Assembly: GCF_013390595.1 (NCBI RefSeq) | Contig: NZ_JACAWV010000023.1 | Span: forward strand, 343,566-407,565 | DNA length: 64,000 nucleotides | Direction of reading: 5' to 3' | Source: Rhizobium sp. RM | Lineage (GTDB): Bacteria > Pseudomonadota > Alphaproteobacteria > Rhizobiales > Rhizobiaceae | Shown here: piece after piece, positions 32,796 through 40,388 of the stretch | Layout of the letters: each line of letters starts with the position of its first letter | Position numbering within the stretch: position 1 is the stretch's first letter | Translations under genes and position numbers: made by a program | Notes under the pieces: model-generated | What the model was told of the DNA's origin: nothing | The model's input: the letters and a program-made list of their open reading frames with translations, nothing else | Databases searched by the model: none

Positions 32796-33650
32796 TTGAC
32801 ACGTACAGTTTACCTAAATGGAGAATGGCTTCCCGAGGCTGAGGCAAAGGTTTCAATTTTCGATCGCGGCTTCCTTTTCGCCGACGCCATTTATGAGGTC
32901 ACTGCCGTCATCGGCGGCAAGCTCATCGACTATGCCGGCCACTCCGCACGCCTGCAACGATCCCTTTCCGAACTTGGCCTGACCAACCCGCTTTCGGCAG
33001 ATGATTTGCTTACGGTTCACAGGGAGATCGTGCGCCTCAACAATATCGATGAAGGCCTCATCTATCTTCAGATTTCGCGCGGCGTCGCTGATCGCGACTT
33101 TGCATTCCCGGTCGACGCCAAACCTACAATTACACTGTTTACTCAGGCCAAGCCTGTTCTGAACAATCCGCGCAGTGCGACAGGAATAAGCATCGCCACA
33201 GTGCCTGACAGACGATGGGAGCGACGCGACATCAAGACCGTTCAGTTGCTTTACCCGTCAATGGCGAAGATGGAGGCGCTTTCTCGCGGCGCAGACGATG
33301 CCTGGCTTGTCGAAGACGGCTACGTAACCGAAGGCAGTGCTGCAAATGCGCATATCATCAAGAAGGACGGCACACTTGTCACCCGGGAGCTCTCCACTGC
33401 TCTTCTGCATGGCATCACCCGCGCCAGTATTCTAGACCTCGCCGTACAGGCAGGAATTCCGGTTGAAGAGCGTGCCTTTACGGTGGAAGAAGCGAAGGAA
33501 GCGGCGGAAGCCTTTGTGACATCGGCAACCAATTTTGCCACATCCGTCGTCAAAATCGACGACACAACGATTGCGGACGGGAAACCCGGCCCGATCGCTG
33601 CCAAATTGCGCGATCTCTACATTGAAAGCAGACTTGCCTCTGCAATCTGA
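32796..33650 (+). CDS. D-amino acid aminotransferase (class IV PLP enzyme)
   Basis: A TTG at 32796 with GGAGA upstream is the apparent start. The 284-residue product matches D-alanine/D-amino acid transaminases of PLP fold type IV: YLNGEWLPEAEAKVSIFDRG, FADAIYEVTAV, LIYLQISRGVADRDFAFP, the PLP Lys147 in RRDIKTVQLLYPS, and EGSAANAHIIKKDGTLVTRE. D-AATs interconvert D-amino acids and 2-oxoacids. It shares the pxpA transcript, suggesting that the pathway handles D-amino acids or D-glutamate in addition to 5-oxoproline. Confidence 0.92.
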   Translation: MTRTVYLNGEWLPEAEAKVSIFDRGFLFADAIYEVTAVIGGKLIDYAGHSARLQRSLSELGLTNPLSADDLLTVHREIVRLNNIDEGLIYLQISRGVADRDFAFPVDAKPTITLFTQAKPVLNNPRSATGISIATVPDRRWERRDIKTVQLLYPSMAKMEALSRGADDAWLVEDGYVTEGSAANAHIIKKDGTLVTRELSTALLHGITRASILDLAVQAGIPVEERAFTVEEAKEAAEAFVTSATNFATSVVKIDDTTIADGKPGPIAAKLRDLYIESRLASAI

Positions 33651-33674
33651 GCACTAGCAAGACAATCATCTTGA

Positions 33675-33698
33675 GGACCGGCGCGAAAGCGGCGGTCC
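33675..33698 (+). terminator. Terminator-like hairpin after the D-amino acid transaminase gene
   Basis: GGACCGGCGC (33675-33684), GAAA loop, GCGGCGGTCC (33689-33698) forms a 10-bp stem with one mismatch, followed by GTTCTGTT. It starts 24 bases past the stop. Confidence 0.6.
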
Positions 33699-33776
33699 GT
33701 TCTGTTACACCAGCCATGCCTCCGTAATACATAGCCGGCCACGCACTAGAGACGCTGATTTTCCTTATATTCGTTA

Positions 33777-33790
33777 TTGTTAATTAACAA
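33777..33790. promoter_or_regulatory. Perfect palindrome upstream of the MscS-type gene
   Basis: TTGTTAATTAACAA is a 14-bp perfect palindrome in an AT-rich stretch about 33 bp before the leader frame and 77 bp before the channel gene. It looks like an operator or promoter-proximal site. No cognate regulator is recognised. Confidence 0.35.
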
Positions 33791-33822
33791 ACAAATCGTA
33801 TTCGTGACCAGGGGAGAATATC

Positions 33823-33870
33823 ATGGCCCTGCACACGATGACTTTGGGATTCGACGGTAGCGCGACATGA
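33823..33870 (+). CDS. Fifteen-codon leader frame coupled to the MscS-type gene
   Basis: ATG at 33823 follows a strong AGGGGAGA ribosome-binding site and encodes 15 residues (MALHTMTLGFDGSAT). Its TGA stop overlaps the ATG of the channel gene as ATGA, while the channel gene itself lacks a good ribosome-binding site. This arrangement suggests translational coupling through a leader peptide. Whether the peptide has its own function is unknown. Confidence 0.5.
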   Translation: MALHTMTLGFDGSAT

Positions 33871-35774
33871 GACGGATTAGCCTAATTCTTGTGCTCTTGA
33901 TAATGCCTGCGAATTCTCATGGTCAGGATGTCGCACGCCCAGCAAAGGTCGATGATCTCGTCCGCCTTCTTCAGGACCCCGAAGTGAGATCTTGGATCGA
34001 ACGCGCTCCAGTCGCTTCGACGGTGAGCGAGACCGATCCACTCGACGTTTCGGCTTGGCAGGAATCGACCGGCAATCGGATTCATAACACCCTTGCTGCT
34101 GTCCCAAGCATACCTTCTGAGTTGGCAGGGGCCGCCGCCCGAATCCGACAGGACGCCATGTCGGGGACGGGAGCACCAATCTTCCTTTTTCTGATGGGGC
34201 TAGCTGCCGCAGGATTGATCGCCGAACGCTTCTACAGGCGATCACGTCAACGCAGGCTTGACCTTGTTGAGCGGATGCTCGCGGTGGGTGTTTTCTCCGT
34301 GACCATGGCCGTTGGTTTCTTTGTATTCAAATGGCCGCCGGTTGCCGGAAGCGTTCTATTCGTGGCCATCGTCGGAATTGTTGCGTACCGCTTCCTTTCT
34401 GCAGCATTCGCGTCAACTCCCTTGCAATCACCGGTCCGTTTTCGGCTTCGATTGTTCTCCGGAATACTGATCGTCGCTGTGGCTCTGGCATCCTTGGGGA
34501 TGACTTTGTCCATCCCGCCGCAAGTGTCAGCCGCAATCGCCCTTTGCTTTTCAGCCATTCTGATGGTTATCGCAGTTGAGGGTGTCGTCTCGACATCGCA
34601 GAGAAGTCCCCGAATGCGGTTGGCATTATGCCTCGCTCTCGTGGTCGCCTGGAGTCTCTGGTTCTTCGGATTGAAGGGACTGTTCTGGCTTCTGATCTAT
34701 GCGCTCGTCTTGCCTGGAATTTTGCGTGTGGTCGGACGGTCGGCGGAAAGCCTTGGCGGGACAGAGCCCAACAGCACAAAACGTGTTCTGATCGTGCGTG
34801 GCAGTAGAGCTGGCGTGATCGTACTTGCTATGGCTTGGTTATCGTTGGTGTGGCAGCTTAACCCTAATTCTCTCGTGCACATTAGTCCTGCGGTCACGGC
34901 ACTAAGCTATGGTCTTCTAAAAAGCGTTGTCATCCTCCTGCTTGCGGACCTCGTCTGGCATCTCATTCGCTCGTGGATAGACCGGAGCCTTTCCGCGTCC
35001 GCAGACGCCGAGGCTGACGCAATGCATCTGGCTCGACGCTCACGACTTCGAACGCTGCTTCCCATACTTCGGAACGTGCTTGCCGTGGTCGTCGCAGTCA
35101 TTGCTGGGTTGATCGTGCTCTCCGAACTTGGCGTCGAGATCGGCCCCCTTGTCGCCGGGGCAGGGATTTTTGGCGTCGCCTTGGGCTTCGGTTCGCAGAC
35201 ACTCGTCAAGGATGTCATCAGTGGCGTGTTTTACATGCTAGACGACGCTTTTCGAGTTGGTGAATATATACAGTCGAAAAGTTACAAAGGAACAGTGGAA
35301 GGCTTCAGCATCCGTTCCGTTCGTCTGCGACACCATCGCGGACCGGTATTCACGATCCCATTTGGTGAACTCGGTGCGGTACAGAACATGAGCCGTGATT
35401 GGGGTGTCGTGAAGTTCAGAATCTCGCTTGGCTATGGAACTGATGTTGAAAAGGTCCGGAAACTTACAAAGAAGATCGGTGCTGGTCTGATCGAAAACCC
35501 GGAATTCGGAGAACTCTTCATCGAACCGCTAAAGATGAAGGGTATCGAGGAATTCGGAGATTACGGCATACAGGTAAGCTTTGGAATGACGCTCCGCCCC
35601 TCACCCATGCAGTCTTTCGTTCGACGACGCGCGAATTTTCTTCTGAGGGAAGCTTTCAAGGAAAATGGCATTGAGTTTGCCACACCTTCCGTACATGTCG
35701 GCGGTGACGAGAAAGGTGCAGCAGCTGCAACCGTGATCATGGCCCATCAGGCAAAAGAGATACAAGCGCCCTGA
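33867..35774 (+). CDS. MscS-family mechanosensitive channel (large, YbiO/YnaI-type)
   Basis: The 635-residue protein has an N-terminal signal peptide (LILVLLIMPANSHGQ), a soluble periplasmic segment (20-100) and about nine or ten membrane helices. The MscS pore and beta domain follow: GAGIFGVALGFGSQTLVKDV and SGVFYMLDDAFRVGEYIQSK, with the C-terminal cage at about 500-615. It is much longer than the 286-residue MscS and resembles the large multi-TM MscS homologues. It would release solutes on hypo-osmotic shock. It stands alone, downstream of a leader frame and a palindrome. Confidence 0.93.
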   Translation: MRRISLILVLLIMPANSHGQDVARPAKVDDLVRLLQDPEVRSWIERAPVASTVSETDPLDVSAWQESTGNRIHNTLAAVPSIPSELAGAAARIRQDAMSGTGAPIFLFLMGLAAAGLIAERFYRRSRQRRLDLVERMLAVGVFSVTMAVGFFVFKWPPVAGSVLFVAIVGIVAYRFLSAAFASTPLQSPVRFRLRLFSGILIVAVALASLGMTLSIPPQVSAAIALCFSAILMVIAVEGVVSTSQRSPRMRLALCLALVVAWSLWFFGLKGLFWLLIYALVLPGILRVVGRSAESLGGTEPNSTKRVLIVRGSRAGVIVLAMAWLSLVWQLNPNSLVHISPAVTALSYGLLKSVVILLLADLVWHLIRSWIDRSLSASADAEADAMHLARRSRLRTLLPILRNVLAVVVAVIAGLIVLSELGVEIGPLVAGAGIFGVALGFGSQTLVKDVISGVFYMLDDAFRVGEYIQSKSYKGTVEGFSIRSVRLRHHRGPVFTIPFGELGAVQNMSRDWGVVKFRISLGYGTDVEKVRKLTKKIGAGLIENPEFGELFIEPLKMKGIEEFGDYGIQVSFGMTLRPSPMQSFVRRRANFLLREAFKENGIEFATPSVHVGGDEKGAAAATVIMAHQAKEIQAP

Positions 35775-35911
35775 AATTGAATGACCTGGCGGCCAGCAAT
35801 TGCCGCCAAAGAAAATCCCGAGCTTTGCAGAAGAAACTCAGGATGTAATCCATCTTGCCAAATTCCTTGTCGTTTATCCTCGAACCCGTAACAAACTAAG
35901 GATTTGCCTTG

Positions 35912-35939
35912 ATTAAATACCAACTAGTCTGTATTTAAT
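35912..35939. promoter_or_regulatory. TetR-type operator
   Basis: ATTAAATAC (35912-35920), ten bases containing ACTAGT, GTATTTAAT (35931-35939) form a perfect inverted repeat ending 19 bp before the TetR start. The position and ACC-ACTAGT-type core suit an autoregulatory TetR operator. Confidence 0.6.
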
Positions 35940-35958
35940 TTATTCAGAGGAGATTGGG

Positions 35959-36582
35959 ATGGCACGCAGGCAAAATCCATCGACGAGACCGAGTCTGCTG
36001 GAGGCAGCCTTTGCGGTTATCCGAACCAAGGGCTACACCGCGACAACGGTTGATGACGTCTGCGCAAAAGCCGACTTGTCAAAGGGTGCGTTCTTCCATC
36101 ATTTCTCCAGCAAGGAAGAAATGGCGGTTGCCGCAGCGGACCACTGGTCGCAAGTCACAGGAGCAGTATTTGAAGCAGCGCCCTATCACAGTGCCGCCGA
36201 CCCGCTTGATCGTCTGCTGGCCTATATCGAGTTCCGAAAGCATCTGATCGCAGGAGAACTCCCTGATTTCACCTGCTTTGTCGGCACGATGGCGCAAGAG
36301 GTCTACGAAACGAGTGCGCCGATCCGGCAAGCCTGCTGGAATAGCATTTCGGGTCATGCCGACACACTCGTTCCCGACATCAAGGCGGCCATGGCTGAAC
36401 ATCGGGCGATCGGTTCATTTACGGCAGAAAGCCTCGCCCTGCACATCCAGGCTGCCATCCAGGGCTCCTTCATTCTCGCCAAGGCAAGTGGCGACCCGAA
36501 GCAAGCCGTCGAAAGCCTCGGCCACCTTCACCGGTACATCGAGCTATTGTTCGGCCGACCGGCAGTTGGCCATAAAAATTGA
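35959..36582 (+). CDS. TetR-family transcriptional regulator
   Basis: The 207-residue product has a TetR HTH (LLEAAFAVIRTKGYTATTVD, DVCAKADLSKGAFFHHFSSK) and a mostly helical ligand domain. The start ATG at 35959 follows GAGGAGATTGGG. It sits 28 bp before an SRPBCC gene on the same strand and is preceded by a likely operator, so it probably represses this two-gene unit. The ligand is unknown. Confidence 0.93.
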   Translation: MARRQNPSTRPSLLEAAFAVIRTKGYTATTVDDVCAKADLSKGAFFHHFSSKEEMAVAAADHWSQVTGAVFEAAPYHSAADPLDRLLAYIEFRKHLIAGELPDFTCFVGTMAQEVYETSAPIRQACWNSISGHADTLVPDIKAAMAEHRAIGSFTAESLALHIQAAIQGSFILAKASGDPKQAVESLGHLHRYIELLFGRPAVGHKN

Positions 36583-36610
36583 CTGACCTTGAAACCAATG
36601 GGAGGAAATC

Positions 36611-37054
36611 ATGCCAAGCACTATCCGTCTACATCGCGTCTTTTCGACCAAACCCGAAAAGCTCTATCGTGCATTTATTGAACCGGACGCCATCGCCAGT
36701 TGGCTCCCACCGTTCGGCTTTACGTGCACGGTTCACGAACTGGATGCAAAGGTGGGAGGCAAGCACCGGATGTCATTCAGGAACTTCACCACGGGCGACA
36801 GTCACTCATTCGGCGGCACCTATCTCGAACTCGTGCCTGGTGAGCGCCTTGTCTACACCGACAGTTTTGAAGATCAGAACCTGCCAGGCGAGATGAAAGT
36901 GACGATCAGCCTGAAGGCCGTTCCGTCCGGGACTGAGGTCAACATCGAGCAACAAGGCGTGCCAGACATCATACCCGCTGATGCGTGCTACCTCGGTTGG
37001 CAGGAATCGTTGCGAAAACTCGCCAAACTCGTTGAACCGGACATTACGCAATAA
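36611..37054 (+). CDS. SRPBCC / AHSA1-like protein
   Basis: The 147-residue protein has the START-like AHSA1 pattern: IRLHRVFSTKPEKLYRAFIE, SWLPPFGFTCTVHELDAKVG, GGTYLELVPGERLVYTDSFE and a C-terminal helix GWQESLRKLAKLVE. The family binds hydrophobic ligands or is Hsp90-co-chaperone related, and small stand-alone members are frequently co-expressed with a regulator. GGGAGGAAATC precedes the ATG. It is co-directional with the TetR gene, and its specific role is unknown. Confidence 0.9.
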   Translation: MPSTIRLHRVFSTKPEKLYRAFIEPDAIASWLPPFGFTCTVHELDAKVGGKHRMSFRNFTTGDSHSFGGTYLELVPGERLVYTDSFEDQNLPGEMKVTISLKAVPSGTEVNIEQQGVPDIIPADACYLGWQESLRKLAKLVEPDITQ

Positions 37055-37071
37055 TCCACCATCACTACTCA

Positions 37072-37104
37072 CTGGCCGCCTCATGAAAAATTACAGGCGG
37101 CCAG
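37072..37104 (+). terminator. Terminator-like hairpin after the SRPBCC gene
   Basis: A perfect 10-bp stem (CTGGCCGCCT/AGGCGGCCAG) with a 13-base loop, starting 18 bases past the stop. No U-tract follows on the plus strand. Confidence 0.5.
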
Positions 37105-37314
37105 CGCTGCATTTGCGCCTGCTTGAGCGTGTCTGCAAAGACAGGAGCCAGCCAATAGCGCCCATGCTCCCCTATCCGAGAAAAACCTCTTAAGCCCCTG
37201 CTTTTCCGTTTCCTTCTTTGTTTTCGACACGGTGTTTGCGCAAGCGACTGACGCGTGACGCCATGCCTCCATGCGGCCACAACCCTTCTCGCAGAACAAA
37301 TATTCATCACCTTA

Positions 37315-37343
37315 TTGCGTCGCACAAAAAACGACCATATAGT
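37315..37343 (+). promoter_or_regulatory. Putative sigma-70-type promoter of the TRAP operon
   Basis: TTGCGT and TATAGT hexamers with 17-bp spacing lie about 100 bp upstream of the DctP-type gene. The match is fair, and no transcription start is known. Confidence 0.4.
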
Positions 37344-37441
37344 CCTGATGCTCGGAACACGGCTGGTGTACCGAAATAAATCGACGCCAGATCGATCCTG
37401 CTACATGCGAGCCAGAAACAATAATGAAGGGGTTCATGACG

Positions 37442-38422
37442 ATGAAAAATGCAATTCTTGCCGGGTTGGCTCTGACGCTTGCCAGCTTTGCAACCTCTGC
37501 TTTTGCCGAGACAGCCTGGGACATGTCAGTCGTATGGCCGGAGGGTAATTTTCACACCAAGAATGCGATGAAATTTGCCGACACGGTCAAGACCGTAACT
37601 GGTGGAGAGGTTGTCATCACCGTTCACTCCGGCGGTGCGCTCGGCATCAAGGGGCCTGAAGGCATGACCGCCGTACGCGACGGCATTGTGCCGATAGCAG
37701 ACATCCTTATGAGCCAGCAGGTGGGCGAGGCACCCGTGCTCGGCGTCGAGACGCTGCCTTACCTGGCGCCGACAATGCCCGACCTTGCCCTGTTGCACAA
37801 ATTCTTCCGCCCCAAGATCGAGGAAGTCGCCACCTCGATGAACCAGAAGCTTCTCTACATGGTTCCGTGGCCAGGACAGGCCGTTTACTCACCCAAACCC
37901 ATCGAAAAGATTGAAGACGTCAACGGGCTGAAAATCCGCGTCGTCGATTCCAACGGACACAACTTCTTTCATGCGCTGGGAGCCCTCCCCGTCCAGATGC
38001 CATGGGGCGAAGTCGTGCCGTCGCTTGCCGCGGGCACCATCAATGGTGTCACCACCTCTTCATCTTCGGGCGTCGATGGCGCCTTCTGGGAGTTCATGAA
38101 GGACATGAGCACCTTCAACTGGCAGGCATCATCCAACATCGTCACCGTCAATCTCGACGCCTGGAATGCATTGTCTCCAGAACATCAGGCAGCCATTGAA
38201 CTCGCCTCCAAGCAGCTTGAAGGCGAATTCTGGCTTGTGAGCCGCGCCGAAGACGAAACCAAGCTCGCTACACTGAAAGAAAAGGGCATTACCGTCACCT
38301 CGCCATCGCCGGAGCTCAAGGCAGCGCTGATCGAACGGGCCAAACCGCTATGGGACGACTTCCTCAAGCGCGTGCCGGATGCCGCACCTTACGTTGAAGC
38401 CTACCTGAAGGCACGGAACTAA
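37442..38422 (+). CDS. TRAP transporter substrate-binding protein, DctP family
   Basis: The start chosen is the ATG at 37442 (MKNAILAGLALTLASFATSA), nine bases after AGGGG; ATGs at 37424 and 37436 are alternatives. The 326-residue product has a Sec signal peptide cleaved near AFA-ETAW and the DctP fold: VKTVTGGEVVITVHSGGALG, the conserved Arg in GLKIRVVDSNGHNFFHALGA, VQMPWGEVVPSLAAGTINGV and the late LKEKGITVTSPSPELKAAL. DctP proteins bind carboxylates or sulfonates through that Arg. It begins a DctP-DctQ-DctM operon with no catabolic gene attached. Confidence 0.93.
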   Translation: MKNAILAGLALTLASFATSAFAETAWDMSVVWPEGNFHTKNAMKFADTVKTVTGGEVVITVHSGGALGIKGPEGMTAVRDGIVPIADILMSQQVGEAPVLGVETLPYLAPTMPDLALLHKFFRPKIEEVATSMNQKLLYMVPWPGQAVYSPKPIEKIEDVNGLKIRVVDSNGHNFFHALGALPVQMPWGEVVPSLAAGTINGVTTSSSSGVDGAFWEFMKDMSTFNWQASSNIVTVNLDAWNALSPEHQAAIELASKQLEGEFWLVSRAEDETKLATLKEKGITVTSPSPELKAALIERAKPLWDDFLKRVPDAAPYVEAYLKARN

Positions 38423-38448
38423 GTTTCTCCTCGTCGGACATGAAGGGG

Positions 38449-38468
38449 TAGCCGGTCCGCCGGCTGCT
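38449..38468 (+). other. Stem-loop between the DctP and DctQ genes
   Basis: GTAGCCGG (38449-38456), TCCG loop, CCGGCTGC (38461-38468). It lies 26 bases past the DctP stop without a T-run, as expected for a hairpin that raises binding-protein mRNA relative to the membrane components. Confidence 0.45.
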
Positions 38469-38499
38469 CGCCCCATTCTGCGCATTCTGGAGAAGCATC

Positions 38500-39033
38500 A
38501 TGCACAGACCACCCAATCCTGCATTCAATGCCATCATTGACCCGATCGATCGCCTGACCGAGGTTGGCAACACACTCGCCGCCATCTCGCTGCTTGGTAT
38601 CTTCACTCTCATCGCCTGCGAGATATTTCTCAGGAACGGTGTTGGCTATTCACTACCCTTCGCTTGGGATGTTGCAGCCTATCTGATGGCGGCCAGCTTC
38701 CTTCTTGCTGGTGCAAGCGCTCTGAAATCCGGCTCCCACGTCCGCGTAACAGCAATCGGCGAGATGCTGTCTTCGTCCGGTGCGCGCTGGCTGGACGTCG
38801 TTGCCTGCCTCGTCGGTCTCGCTATCTGCGTTGCCCTATCCATCGCGCTCACCGACATGGCTTTCCTTTCCTTTCAGCGCGGCTCGACCTCCTCGTCCGT
38901 CATTCGCATTCCGCTTGTTTATCCGCAGGTCGCCCTGGCAGCCGGCGCGATCATCATGAACTTGCAAATGCTGGCCCAATTGTTGCGGCTTCTCCGCGGT
39001 GAGACCCTTTCAACCGGCCCAGGACTGGAATGA
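38500..39033 (+). CDS. TRAP transporter small permease, DctQ family
   Basis: The 177-residue product has four hydrophobic helices and the DctQ pattern: LAAISLLGIFTLIACEIFLR, WDVAAYLMAASFLLAGASAL, KSGSHVRVTAIGE, and IPLVYPQVALAAGAIIMNLQ. It bridges the binding protein and the large permease. The gene follows the hairpin after DctP and ends 3 bp before the DctM start. Confidence 0.93.
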   Translation: MHRPPNPAFNAIIDPIDRLTEVGNTLAAISLLGIFTLIACEIFLRNGVGYSLPFAWDVAAYLMAASFLLAGASALKSGSHVRVTAIGEMLSSSGARWLDVVACLVGLAICVALSIALTDMAFLSFQRGSTSSSVIRIPLVYPQVALAAGAIIMNLQMLAQLLRLLRGETLSTGPGLE

Positions 39034-39036
39034 ACC

Positions 39037-40338
39037 ATGGGAAAAATTACCTTCAGCCTGCTCGGCCTGATGACACTCATTCTGGGAACCGGCGTCTGGA
39101 TCGGACTTGGCCTTGTCGGTACGGGGGCTGCCCTCGCAGCACTATTTCGCCCGACCCTGCCTTTGTTCAAGCTTCTCGCCCAGCAGGCGTGGAACACACT
39201 TGTTTCGCCGGAAATGTTGGCACTACCACTGTTCATCTTCATGGCGGAAATTCTGTTCCGTACGAAGATCTCCGAAGCGCTCTTTTCCGGCCTTGCCCCT
39301 TGGCTACGCCATGTACCCGGACGCCTCGCACACATCACGGTGCTTGGCTGCACACTTTTTGCGTCTGTCTGCGGTTCTTCTGCCGCCACGACGGCAACGG
39401 TTGGGCGCATCACGGCCAAGGAGTTGATCTCACGCGGCTATAACCGCGACCTTATCACCGGTAGCCTCGCGGGAGCCGGAACCCTCGGCTTTCTCATTCC
39501 GCCATCAACGATCATGATTATCTATGGGGTCATGGCTGAGGAATCGATCCTCAAGCTTTTCATGGCCGGTATTCTTCCAGGTCTCCTGATGGCCGCTTCC
39601 TACATGGGCTATATCGGCATCAGGGCGTTGATGAACCCTGCGCTTGTCGGAGAAGCGCTTCCACCCACGACATTCCTGCAAAAGCTTATCGCATTGAAGG
39701 ACCTAGGACCGCTGTTGCTGCTTATCATCGGCGTGGTAGGCTCCATGTATGGCGGTATAGCCTCGCCAACCGAAGCTGCAGCTGTCGGTGTGGGTGGAGC
39801 AATCATCATCGGTGCTCTGCAGAAGACGTTGACGTTCAAAAACCTGATGCAAGCTGCAAAGCAGGCTGCTGACTCCTGCGCCATGATCGGCCTCATCATG
39901 GTAGGAGCCATGTTCCTCTCGACCGTTATCGGTTACCTTGGCATGCCACGTTATATTGCGGGTACGATTGAAAGCTGGGGGCTGTCGCCTTTCATGCTCA
40001 TCCTCGTCCTGCTGATCTTCTACATCATCCTCGGAACGGTCATGGAAGGTCTCGGCTGCATTGTCATGACGCTGCCGATTACCCTGCCTCTGGTTATGGC
40101 CGCAGGCTACAGCAAAGTCTGGTTCGGTATCTTTATCGTTATCGTTGTGGAGATGGCACAGGTTTCTCCGCCTGTCGGGTTCAATCTGACCGTCATACAA
40201 CGCCTCACCGGAGACAGCATGGCTCGCATCACCCGCGCCACCATGCCGTTCTTTTTCATCATGTGCGCATTCGTACTGCTGATCGCGCTGTTCCCGGAAA
40301 TCGTGTCGATCGTTCCGGACATGATGGCGAAGAACTGA
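39037..40338 (+). CDS. TRAP transporter large permease, DctM family
   Basis: The 433-residue protein has about 12 membrane helices. It has the DctM features ALPLFIFMAEILFRTKIS, GSLAGAGTLGFLIPPSTIMI (the conserved GTLG.LIPPS), SPTEAAAVGVGGAIIIGALQ and MEGLGCIVMTLPITLPLVMA. It is the Na+/H+-driven membrane component partnered by the DctQ-type protein. Substrate specificity comes from the DctP protein and cannot be inferred here. Confidence 0.95.
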   Translation: MGKITFSLLGLMTLILGTGVWIGLGLVGTGAALAALFRPTLPLFKLLAQQAWNTLVSPEMLALPLFIFMAEILFRTKISEALFSGLAPWLRHVPGRLAHITVLGCTLFASVCGSSAATTATVGRITAKELISRGYNRDLITGSLAGAGTLGFLIPPSTIMIIYGVMAEESILKLFMAGILPGLLMAASYMGYIGIRALMNPALVGEALPPTTFLQKLIALKDLGPLLLLIIGVVGSMYGGIASPTEAAAVGVGGAIIIGALQKTLTFKNLMQAAKQAADSCAMIGLIMVGAMFLSTVIGYLGMPRYIAGTIESWGLSPFMLILVLLIFYIILGTVMEGLGCIVMTLPITLPLVMAAGYSKVWFGIFIVIVVEMAQVSPPVGFNLTVIQRLTGDSMARITRATMPFFFIMCAFVLLIALFPEIVSIVPDMMAKN

Positions 40339-40346
40339 GACGAAGC

Positions 40347-40377
40347 AAAAAACCGGCCAGTGGAAGAAACTGGCCGG
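40347..40377 (-). terminator. Bidirectional terminator between TRAP and GlxA-type genes
   Basis: CCGGCCAGT (40353-40361) and ACTGGCCGG (40369-40377) form a perfect 9-bp stem. Six consecutive A on the plus strand (40347-40352) give a U-tract for minus-strand transcripts, so it mainly ends the regulator gene; the hairpin also faces the DctM stop at 40338. Confidence 0.85.
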
Positions 40378-40388
40378 CGATGACACTG

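Larger units (their letters stand above)
37055..37441. other. 387-bp non-coding gap between SRPBCC and TRAP genes
   Basis: The gap holds a hairpin CTGGCCGCCT (37072-37081)/AGGCGGCCAG (37095-37104) directly after the SRPBCC stop and a promoter-like pair TTGCGT (37315-37320), 17 bases, TATAGT (37338-37343). Short open frames are present on both strands but none looks like a protein. Confidence 0.6.

Noticed and set aside
37442..40338. TRAP transporter as part of the organosulfur system
   Set aside because: It is 14 kb from the sulfur island, has its own promoter-like signals and no linked sulfur enzymes.
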